Origin: an uncultured Oscillospiraceae bacterium
GTDB lineage: Bacteria; Bacillota; Clostridia; Oscillospirales; Oscillospiraceae
Direction of reading: 5' to 3'
DNA: 22,313 nt
Assembly (NCBI GenBank): GCA_910587285.1
Contig: CAJULM010000046.1
Location: forward strand, 1-22,313
This document shows, one piece after another, positions 1 to 6,564 of the stretch. A program made the translations under genes and the position numbers. The notes under the pieces were generated by a model. The model did not search any database. It had not been told where the DNA came from and saw nothing but the letters and a program-made list of their open reading frames with translations. Position 1 is the first letter of the stretch. Every line of letters starts with the position of its first letter.

Positions 1-324
1 AAGTGGCGGGTCATCCGCACGGTGGTACTGCCTGGATGTGCGGACGGCATCATCACCGGCTGCATCCTGTCGGTGGGGCGCATTTTGGGTGAATCGGCGG
101 CGCTGCTGTTTACAGCGGGCTTCGCCCATGCGCTGAACGGCTTTTTTACCGGCCTGACCAGTCCGGGGGCTACCCTCACCGTGGCGCTGTATGTCTACGC
201 GAAGGAGCAGGGGGAGTTTGGCGTGGCCTTTGCCATCGCCGCGATCCTGATGCTGCTGACGCTGGCGGTCAACCTGACCGCCGCCCTGGTAGGCTGGTAT
301 TTCAGGAAAAGGAGGGCGCTATGA
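1..324 (+). CDS. pstA: Phosphate ABC transporter permease PstA, C-terminal part (5' end outside window)
   Basis: This is the C-terminal part of an integral membrane permease of the high-affinity phosphate importer PstSCAB. The frame is open from base 1, so the start lies upstream; 107 codons are visible. The visible protein contains a permease cytoplasmic-loop segment (GRILGESAALLF), then hydrophobic stretches around FAHALNGFF and a last membrane helix (FAIAAILMLLTLAVNLTAAL) followed by the basic tail FRKRRAL, which is typical of a permease end. The stop codon overlaps the ATG of pstB by four bases (ATGA), so translation is coupled. Assignment as PstA rather than PstC rests on its position directly before pstB, the usual pstS-pstC-pstA-pstB order. 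Confidence 0.9.
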   Translation, partial: KWRVIRTVVLPGCADGIITGCILSVGRILGESAALLFTAGFAHALNGFFTGLTSPGATLTVALYVYAKEQGEFGVAFAIAAILMLLTLAVNLTAALVGWYFRKRRAL

Positions 325-1076
325 GCAACGCGATCACCGCAAAAAATTTATGCCTGTGGTATGGCAGCGCCCAGGCATTGAAAAATATCAATATGCAAAT
401 TCTCGAGAACAACATCACCGCTCTGATCGGTCCTTCCGGCTGCGGAAAGTCCACGTTTTTGAAAACGCTGAACCGCATGAACGACCTGATTCCCGGCGTG
501 AAGATCACTGGGGAGGTACGGTATCAGGATACGGATATTTTTGCTCCCGGCCTGGATGTGAACGCTCTGCGCAAGGAGATCGGTATGGTATTCCAGAAGC
601 CCAATCCTTTCCCCATGAGCATCTATGACAATATCGCCTACGGCCCCCGCACCCACGGCATCAAAAGCAAAGCCAAGCTGGACGAACTTGTGGAGCAGTC
701 CCTCCGGGGCGCGGCCATTTGGGACGAGGTAAAAGAGCGGCTGAAAAAGAACGCCCTGGGCCTGTCCGGGGGCCAGCAGCAGCGGCTTTGCATCGCCCGC
801 GCCCTGGCCGTGGAGCCGAAGGTGCTGCTGATGGACGAACCCACCAGCGCCCTGGACCCCATTTCCACCTCAAAAATTGAGGAGCTTGCAATGCAGCTGA
901 AAGAGCGGTACACTATTGTTATCGTGACCCACAACATGCAGCAGGCGGTGCGTATTTCAGACCGCACGGCGTTCTTCCTCTTGGGAGAGCTGATCGAGTA
1001 TGACGAAACGGAAAAGCTGTTCTCTCAACCGGAGGATCAGCGGACCGAGGACTATATCACAGGGAGGTTTGGGTGA
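321..1076 (+). CDS. pstB: Phosphate ABC transporter ATP-binding protein PstB
   Basis: This is the ATPase of the PstSCAB phosphate importer on the inner face of the membrane. The 251-residue length is normal for PstB. Visible motifs are Walker A GPSGCGKST (residues 37-45), Q-loop FQKPNPFPMSIYDN (about 91-104, the PstB-type sequence), signature LSGGQQQR (148-155), Walker B KVLLMDEP (167-174) and the switch histidine in IVTHNM (H204). The ATG at 321 overlaps the pstA stop (ATGA) and follows a GGAGG at about 311-315. The 3' end overlaps phoU by one base. Family identity is secure from the PstB-specific Q-loop and context. Confidence 0.97.
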   Translation: MSNAITAKNLCLWYGSAQALKNINMQILENNITALIGPSGCGKSTFLKTLNRMNDLIPGVKITGEVRYQDTDIFAPGLDVNALRKEIGMVFQKPNPFPMSIYDNIAYGPRTHGIKSKAKLDELVEQSLRGAAIWDEVKERLKKNALGLSGGQQQRLCIARALAVEPKVLLMDEPTSALDPISTSKIEELAMQLKERYTIVIVTHNMQQAVRISDRTAFFLLGELIEYDETEKLFSQPEDQRTEDYITGRFG

Positions 1077-1732
1077 TGCGGAGCAGATTTGACAGCCAGC
1101 TCGCCCTTCTGAATACGGAGCTGATCCAGATGGGCGCGCTGTGCGAGGAGGCCATCTCCAAGGCGGCGAAGGCGTTGGAGAATGGTGACAGCACGTTGGC
1201 GGAACAGGTCAAGCCATTGGAGGGCGGGATCGACCAGATGGAGCGGGATATTGAAACGCTGTGTCTGAAACTGCTGCTCCAGCAGCAGCCGGTGGCCCGC
1301 GACCTGCGGCAAATCTCCGCCGCCATGAAGATCATCACAGATATGGAGCGCATCGGAGATCAGGCCGCCGACATCGCGGAGATCATCCTGGCGATGCTGG
1401 CCCAGGGATACGTGCCGGAGGATGTGGGCCATATTCGGGAAATGGCGGCGGAGGTCATCAGGATGGTTACGGAAAGCGTGGATTCCTACGTCCAGAAGGA
1501 TACGGTCCGGGCCAGGCTGGTGATTGCCCATGATGACATTGTGGATCAATGCTTTGACCGGGTAAAACAGGTGCTGATCGGGAACATCGCGGCAAACCCC
1601 GACTGCGGCGAACACGCTCTTGATTTGCTGATGATCGACAAATATCTGGAGCGTATTGGAGATCATGCGGTCAATATCGCGGAATGGGTGATTTTTGCCG
1701 TGACCGGGGAACACAAAGGAGAAGCGCTATGA
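1076..1732 (+). CDS. phoU: Phosphate transport regulator PhoU
   Basis: PhoU is a cytoplasmic all-helical protein that links Pst transporter activity to the PhoR/PhoB-type two-component system and limits phosphate uptake. The 218-residue product has the two expected three-helix repeats. Each carries the metal-binding E/D-rich signature: ITDMERIGDQAADIAE in the first half and DKYLERIGDHAVNIAEW in the second. A GTG at 1073 is also possible in frame, but GGGAGG at 1062-1067 is better spaced for the ATG at 1076, which shares one base with the pstB stop (TGATG). The 3' end overlaps the response regulator by four bases. Confidence 0.95.
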   Translation: MRSRFDSQLALLNTELIQMGALCEEAISKAAKALENGDSTLAEQVKPLEGGIDQMERDIETLCLKLLLQQQPVARDLRQISAAMKIITDMERIGDQAADIAEIILAMLAQGYVPEDVGHIREMAAEVIRMVTESVDSYVQKDTVRARLVIAHDDIVDQCFDRVKQVLIGNIAANPDCGEHALDLLMIDKYLERIGDHAVNIAEWVIFAVTGEHKGEAL

Positions 1733-2403
1733 TTTGGTGTGTAGAGGACGATGCCAGCATTCGGGATATTGAGCTTTACACCCTGCGCTCCACCGGCTTT
1801 GAGGCCAGGGGCTTTGAGGACGGCGGAGCGTTCCTGCCGGCGCTGGAAACAGAGCGGCCGGAGCTTGTCATTCTGGATGTCATGCTGCCGGGAATGGACG
1901 GCGTGGAGTTGCTGCGGCGGATGAAGGCGACGGTACATCTTGCGGATATTCCCGTCATCATGGCCACCGCCAAGGGCGCGGAATACGATAAAATCCAAAG
2001 CCTGGATCTGGGCGCGGACGATTACCTGGTGAAACCCTTCGGTATGATGGAAATGGTGTCGCGGGTAAAAGCCGTCCTGCGCCGCTGCCAGCCAGCATCT
2101 CCGGCAAAGCAGTTGACAGCCGGTGGTCTAACGATGGATCTGGAAGAACGGACAGTTACCGCAGACGGAGCGCGTATTTTGCTCACCTACAAAGAATTTG
2201 AACTGCTTCGCCTGTTCCTCTCCCGCCCCGGCGTTGCGTTCACCAGGGAACAGCTTTTATCCGACATTTGGGGCGTGGATTACACCGGGGAAACCCGGAC
2301 GGTTGATATGCACATCAAGACGCTCCGGCAGAAGCTGGAAGACTATGGCGGGATGATCGAAACGGTGCGGCATATCGGCTACCGGCTGGAGGCAAAGGCA
2401 TGA
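1729..2403 (+). CDS. PhoB/RegX3-like OmpR-family response regulator
   Basis: This is a two-component DNA-binding regulator, very probably of the phosphate-starvation response. The 224-residue product has a receiver domain (about 1-115) with acidic pocket VEDD (5-8), phospho-acceptor D50 in VILDVMLPGMDG, T80 and K102 in the LVKPF motif. A winged-helix OmpR/PhoB effector domain (about 128-222) follows, with LTYKEFELLRLFLSRPG and the TRTVDMHIKTLRQKLE recognition-helix region. The ATG at 1729 was chosen because it overlaps the phoU stop by four bases, follows AAAGGAG and gives a complete receiver; an upstream in-frame ATG at 1684 lies within phoU. Its position after phoU and before a PhoR-like kinase supports a Pho role. 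Confidence 0.92.
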   Translation: MIWCVEDDASIRDIELYTLRSTGFEARGFEDGGAFLPALETERPELVILDVMLPGMDGVELLRRMKATVHLADIPVIMATAKGAEYDKIQSLDLGADDYLVKPFGMMEMVSRVKAVLRRCQPASPAKQLTAGGLTMDLEERTVTADGARILLTYKEFELLRLFLSRPGVAFTREQLLSDIWGVDYTGETRTVDMHIKTLRQKLEDYGGMIETVRHIGYRLEAKA

Positions 2404-4094
2404 CAAAGAAAATCTTCCGTTCTATCCTGCTGGCGGCGGTTTCCGTTCTCCTGGCAAGCCTGGTGATTATCATGGGCTGTCTGTATGACTATTACAGAAA
2501 CGTCCAAGAGAAACAGCTGCGGGATGAACTCCGTCTGGCCTCCTATGGAGTAGAGGCGGACGGCTTGGATTACCTGGAGCAGTTGGCTTCCCCCTATCGA
2601 TTCCCATCCACAGCAGATTTTCGTCTGACCTGGATCGCCGCTGACGGCGAAGTGCTGTTTGATACCCACGTCCCGGCGGCGGAGATGGAAAACCACGCGG
2701 GCCGGGCGGAGGTAAAAGAGGCCCTGGCCGAAGGTGAAAGCGGCGGGGTCCGCTACTCGGAGACACTGACTGAACGGACGCTGTATTATGCACAGCGGCT
2801 GACGGACGGAACCATCCTGCGCATTTCCATCAGCCAGCTGACGGTGTTTGCTCTGGCAATGGGGATGCTTCAGCCGATTTTGCTGACTGCGATCCTGGCG
2901 GTCATTCTCTCCGCGCTGCTGGCCCGCCGGATGGCAAAGCGCATTGTTGCACCGCTGAACCGTCTGGATTTGGATAAGCCTTTGGAAAACGACGCCTACG
3001 AGGAATTATCCCCCCTCCTGGGGCGTATCCACCAGCAGCACCGGCAGATCGAGGCGCAGCTCCGGGAGTTGAGAAGAAAAACCGAAGAATTTGAACAGAT
3101 CACAGAAAACATGAGCGAGGGGCTTGTCCTTCTGGACAGAAAGGGTGTGATTTTAAGCATCAACCCCGCTGCGAGGGCGATCTTCCATGCAAGCAGCGCC
3201 TGCGTTGGGCAGGACTTCCTTGTGGTAGACCGTGACCATGAGATCAACCTCGCCATTCAGACCGCGCTGGAAGGAGGACACAGCGAAGTCCGCGCGATGC
3301 GAAACGACCGGGAGGTTCAGTTTGACATTAGCCGGATCACAGTGGACGGACTTACAGCGGGAACGGTGCTGCTGGCCTTTGATGTGACGGAGCAGGCCGC
3401 CGCAGAACGTAGCCGCCGGGAGTTTACCGCCAACGTGTCCCATGAATTGAAAACGCCCCTGCAATCCATCATGGGCAGCGCCGAGCTGTTAGAGAACGGC
3501 CTTGTCAAGCAGGAGGATGTTCCGCAGTTTGTCGGCGTTATCCGCACAGAGGCGGCACGGCTGGTAACGCTGGTGGAGGACATCATTCACTTGTCGCAGC
3601 TGGACGAGGGAACCGCGCCGGAAAAGGAACAGGTGAACCTTTTGGAACTGGCGGACAGCGCGGCTTCCGCTCTGCGGGAGCAGGCGGAGAAACGACATAT
3701 TTCCCTATCTGTGACTGGCGAAAGCGCCAAGATAAGCGGAGTGCGGGGCTTCTTGCATGAAATGCTCTATAATCTGATTGATAATGCCATCAAATACAAT
3801 ATAGATGGCGGAAAGGTAGAGGTTGCTGTTTCAGCAGGCGATACCGCCATAACTGTTTCCGTAAAAGATACTGGGATTGGAATTCCACCGGAGTATCAGG
3901 CCAGAGTGTTTGAGCGATTTTTCCGGGTGGACAAAAGCCGCTCCAAGGCCTCCGGCGGCACCGGTTTGGGGCTGTCGATTGTCAAGCATATTGCGCAGTA
4001 TCATCACGCGGAAATCAGACTGCAAAGCGGAATTGGAAGAAGCGGAACCAATATTGAAGTCTTATTTGGCTTGAGGAAAATGAGAGATTCTTGA
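2400..4094 (+). CDS. PhoR-like membrane sensor histidine kinase
   Basis: This is the cognate sensor kinase of the upstream response regulator. The 564 residues show a first membrane helix (about 9-29), an extracytoplasmic segment (about 30-155), a second helix (about 157-176), a HAMP-like linker with coiled coil (about 177-232), a PAS-like domain (about 233-330), a HisKA domain with phospho-acceptor H348 in NVSHELKTP, and an HATPase domain. The HATPase has the N-box NLIDNAIKYN (458-467), G1 DTGIGIP (490-496), F-box FERFFRVDKSRS and G2 GGTGLGLSIVKH (519-530). The HAMP-PAS-HisKA order is that of PhoR kinases. The ATG overlaps the regulator stop (ATGA). What the extracytoplasmic part senses is unknown; in Pho systems the signal usually comes through PstB/PhoU. 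Confidence 0.92.
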   Translation: MTKKIFRSILLAAVSVLLASLVIIMGCLYDYYRNVQEKQLRDELRLASYGVEADGLDYLEQLASPYRFPSTADFRLTWIAADGEVLFDTHVPAAEMENHAGRAEVKEALAEGESGGVRYSETLTERTLYYAQRLTDGTILRISISQLTVFALAMGMLQPILLTAILAVILSALLARRMAKRIVAPLNRLDLDKPLENDAYEELSPLLGRIHQQHRQIEAQLRELRRKTEEFEQITENMSEGLVLLDRKGVILSINPAARAIFHASSACVGQDFLVVDRDHEINLAIQTALEGGHSEVRAMRNDREVQFDISRITVDGLTAGTVLLAFDVTEQAAAERSRREFTANVSHELKTPLQSIMGSAELLENGLVKQEDVPQFVGVIRTEAARLVTLVEDIIHLSQLDEGTAPEKEQVNLLELADSAASALREQAEKRHISLSVTGESAKISGVRGFLHEMLYNLIDNAIKYNIDGGKVEVAVSAGDTAITVSVKDTGIGIPPEYQARVFERFFRVDKSRSKASGGTGLGLSIVKHIAQYHHAEIRLQSGIGRSGTNIEVLFGLRKMRDS

Positions 4095-4332
4095 AACTTG
4101 CCCTTGACAAAAGCTCTCTGAAGAAAACTTCTTTCGTACGGTTAAGCGCCTAGGAAAATAATGTGAACCGATAAAGCCAATTCACACAAGTTAATGCAGT
4201 AAGTTCTGCCTTTACTCAGTTCCTCATCGCATCCCTTTTAGGTATTGTGAACATATACATTACTTCAAGGATAGAGTTCATTTGAATACATATATCTACA
4301 AACTGTAAGTGTTGGCAAAGGAGACGATTGAT
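4095..4332 (+). other. Intergenic stretch between the pho operon and the ApeA-like gene
   Basis: No gene is seen in these 238 bases. Base composition shifts from GC-rich to AT-rich across the stretch, marking the left border of a probable insertion. A TTGACA at 4104-4109 has no matching -10 box at normal spacing. A small arm pair GAAG/CTTC occurs near 4120-4131, but there is no convincing terminator for the pho operon. No clear promoter for the following gene could be picked out. Confidence 0.5.
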
Positions 4333-5694
4333 ATGCGGGAACATACGGATATGGATCGACATATTCTGGGAGAGTTTCAGATTGGTGAGGAAAGCCTGCT
4401 TGGAGAAATTATATACAACAACGAAAGTGGAATAATTTGGCTAAAGCTTGAGCAAGAAGTCCCTAAAGGAATCGGGAAGTCCTATGGTTCTATCCCTCTG
4501 ATTGTAGGAAAGTTACTTACGGGAACCTTCATTTCTCTGTATCAAAACAAGTGTATCAAAAATCATACGCAGCAGTTTTCTTACCAAACTGTAATCTTTC
4601 AGTCACGCTATATGATATTAGGCCCCACACAAGGAAAATATAACCGACTCACCTGCGAATTAGAAAATGGACTACAATGGAGCGGACTTTCTCAAGTTGA
4701 TATGTCTGAATTCCCTACTGTTAAATTTAAGGGACTTGGAGAACATATATACCACTGGTTTAATGCAAAAATCAAGTTTTCAACCTCATTATCAAACGAT
4801 TTATTTGGCTTTCCGCGCAAAGAAATCAGTCGTACCATTGAGCGGCTAACCATGGAGATCGAATCCGAGGAGAAACAAGATGTTGCCTTTTTTGTGGGGG
4901 TAAGAGATAAAGTTATCTCGCTCATTTCTTTTGCCATTAAGGATAATATTAATATTGAGCATCAATTTTTTACCGATTTTGATGACTATGATATGATCAA
5001 TGGGCAAATCAACTATTCAGAAAGAGCTTTTTACTCGTCAGAACCACGCTACCAAATTTTTGATGTGCATTTATATGATTACAATTTTACTCTGCAGCAT
5101 CTATCTGATACTGCAGATATTCAAGATGCTTTAACGAAATTGGAACCAATATTTAATTTGTACTTATCATTATTTAGATACCGGCATATGCCGCCAGAAA
5201 TGATCTTTCTAAATATGGTACAAGCTCTGGAAACCTTCCATTCTCGGTTTTTTTATAATGACAAAAAAGAAAAATATATTGAATCAGTATATGAGCGGTT
5301 TGGTCGAAATCCGAATTTTAATCATATTGAAAAGCTGTTGCTAAGCGACTCTCAAATGGATAAAAACTGCAATTACATCATTTTAGTGTCCAGGTTAAAC
5401 GACTTACTCATTGGACAGTTTAACGGACTTTTTTCTAATTTTTATATGTCCGAAAATCCCTATGCTCAACGTATTGCAGATACCCGCCACTACTATACAC
5501 ATTATGGGAAAAGCAAAGAAGCAAAAGCATTTAAGGGCGAGGATCTTCTCGAGGCTATCTATATCCTCCGCTTACTGTTGGAATATTATATCTGCCAGGT
5601 ATTGAAAGTTGATATCGAAGACGTTACCCGAGAGAAGCTTGCAACCATCCAAAGGAATATGGTTGAAAAGCGGAATTTTTTAAGCACTGTGTAG
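4333..5694 (+). CDS. ApeA-like HEPN-domain protein, probable abortive-infection RNase
   Basis: The protein (453 residues from ATG 4333) resembles ApeA, a single-gene anti-phage protein with an N-terminal ApeA domain and a C-terminal HEPN ribonuclease domain. The N-terminal two thirds is beta-rich with FQIGEESLLGEIIYN near the start. The last third has VQALETFHSRFF (about 296-307) and ADTRHYYTHYG (382-392), containing the HEPN catalytic motif R385-x4-H390. AAAGGAG at about 4316-4322 sits 9-10 bases before ATG 4333, so this start is preferred over the GTG at 4309. The gene stands alone, is strikingly AT-rich with A/T-ending codons against GC-rich neighbours, and is followed by its own terminator, all consistent with transfer. 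RNA cleavage is inferred from the family; the exact target is unknown. No signal peptide or membrane helix is seen. Confidence 0.78.
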   Translation: MREHTDMDRHILGEFQIGEESLLGEIIYNNESGIIWLKLEQEVPKGIGKSYGSIPLIVGKLLTGTFISLYQNKCIKNHTQQFSYQTVIFQSRYMILGPTQGKYNRLTCELENGLQWSGLSQVDMSEFPTVKFKGLGEHIYHWFNAKIKFSTSLSNDLFGFPRKEISRTIERLTMEIESEEKQDVAFFVGVRDKVISLISFAIKDNINIEHQFFTDFDDYDMINGQINYSERAFYSSEPRYQIFDVHLYDYNFTLQHLSDTADIQDALTKLEPIFNLYLSLFRYRHMPPEMIFLNMVQALETFHSRFFYNDKKEKYIESVYERFGRNPNFNHIEKLLLSDSQMDKNCNYIILVSRLNDLLIGQFNGLFSNFYMSENPYAQRIADTRHYYTHYGKSKEAKAFKGEDLLEAIYILRLLLEYYICQVLKVDIEDVTREKLATIQRNMVEKRNFLSTV

Positions 5695-5761
5695 TCCGGC
5701 TATGCCAGATATATGCAAGAAAAGCTCTGAATCCGTTGCGTCGCATGTTGCGCTGCAACGC

Positions 5762-5795
5762 TTTCCAAAAAAGCATTTTTGCCCCATTGAGCCAG
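5762..5795. repeat. 34-base dispersed repeat motif, copy A
   Basis: These 34 bases match 12052-12085 at 30 positions. The shared core includes CATTTTTGCC and CATTGAGCCAG. In both places the motif directly precedes a strong hairpin (here 5798-5828). The two copies lie on either side of the TetR-glycosidase block. The element type is not recognised. Confidence 0.65.
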
Positions 5796-5797
5796 AT

Positions 5798-5835
5798 ATC
5801 GACAGGTTTCGACAAGAAGCCTGTCGATTTATTTT
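5798..5835 (+). terminator. Intrinsic terminator downstream of the ApeA-like gene
   Basis: A 13-base arm at 5798-5810 pairs with 5816-5828 (12 Watson-Crick pairs and one G-U) around a five-base loop, followed by TTTATTTT. It lies about 100 bases after the ApeA-like stop and before the TetR promoter, so it would separate the two transcription units. Confidence 0.75.
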
Positions 5836-5925
5836 ACGGTTTCCGATCCGGCGGCAAGGAGAATGTGCAAAATCCACAAAAAAGTGCACTTTAAATGGTC
5901 AAAACGTAGAACATTACGAAACCGC

Positions 5926-5955
5926 TTGAATCATTTTGGTTTCCTGTGCTACAAT
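5926..5955 (+). promoter_or_regulatory. Probable promoter of the TetR-glycosidase operon
   Basis: A -35 box TTGAAT (5926-5931) and a -10 box TACAAT (5950-5955) are separated by 18 bases, and a TG one base before the -10 makes it an extended -10 promoter. It lies about 50 bases before the TetR start and no other promoter is seen before the three downstream overlapping genes. Confidence 0.6.
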
Positions 5956-5983
5956 GGAAACCGATATAAACAGTCTGGTTTCC
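5938..5983. promoter_or_regulatory. Candidate TetR operator: alternating GGTTTCC half-sites
   Basis: GGTTTCC occurs at 5938-5944, its inverse GGAAACC at 5956-5962 and GGTTTCC again at 5977-5983. The first two straddle the -10 box as an inverted repeat with an 11-base gap; the third lies in the leader. A further GGTTTCCGA occurs upstream at 5839-5847. Inverted half-sites overlapping the promoter of a TetR gene are the usual layout for autorepression; binding is inferred. Confidence 0.5.
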
Positions 5984-6003
5984 GAAGGGAGGAGGAACTC
6001 GCT

Positions 6004-6564
6004 ATGGAACTGCGCGAGCGCATGATCGGCGCGGCCACCGCACTGTTTCAGGCGAAGGGCCTGTGGTTTACCTTGCAGGAGGTGGCCGATGCTTTGCACA
6101 TCAGCAAAAAAACCATTTACACGCTTTACCCATCCAAAGAGGCGCTTCTGCTGGACATGGTAGACGATCTGTTCAACCGCATCCATCAGGAAAAGCGGTC
6201 GCTGATCGCGACCTCCGGCCCCATTGAGGAGCGGATCAGGTCGGTGATGATCGCTCTGCCGGAGCAGTACCAAGCCTTGGACCTTCGGCTTTTGGGGGAG
6301 CTGGACGAAAAATACCCCGCCGTGGCCCGCCGGGTGCGGGAGCACCTGGAAACCAACTGGGAGCCAACCATCGCCCTGCTGGAGGAAGGGGTGGGGAAGG
6401 GCTGCATCCGCCAAGTGTCTATCCCGGTACTGCGGCAGATGGTCACCGCGTCCATCGAAGGCTTTCTTGTAAACGGCGAAAACGGAGCCAGCTACGCGGA
6501 CACCCTGGCCGCTATGATGGACATCATTATGAACGGGATCAGGAGGAGAAACGATGAGGTATAG
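6004..6564 (+). CDS. TetR/AcrR-family transcriptional regulator
   Basis: The product of 186 residues is a typical TetR-type repressor. The N-terminal helix-turn-helix spans about residues 8-50, with FTLQEVADALHISKKTIYTLYPSKEALL covering the recognition helix. The rest is a helical ligand-binding domain with no close match that I recognise. The ATG at 6004 is chosen because GGGAGGAGG precedes it and the HTH begins normally; the frame is open upstream to 5863, but that part covers the promoter. Its 3' end overlaps the GH2 gene by 11 bases, so regulator and sugar genes are co-transcribed. It probably senses a substrate or product of the cassette. Confidence 0.9.
   Translation: MELRERMIGAATALFQAKGLWFTLQEVADALHISKKTIYTLYPSKEALLLDMVDDLFNRIHQEKRSLIATSGPIEERIRSVMIALPEQYQALDLRLLGELDEKYPAVARRVREHLETNWEPTIALLEEGVGKGCIRQVSIPVLRQMVTASIEGFLVNGENGASYADTLAAMMDIIMNGIRRRNDEV

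Noticed and set aside
4104..4132. Promoter from the TTGACA after the sensor kinase
   Set aside because: No -10 box is present 16-18 bases downstream.
5702..5929. Short plus-strand frame between the ApeA-like gene and TetR
   Set aside because: It runs through the dispersed motif, the terminator hairpin and the promoter; there is no ribosome site.
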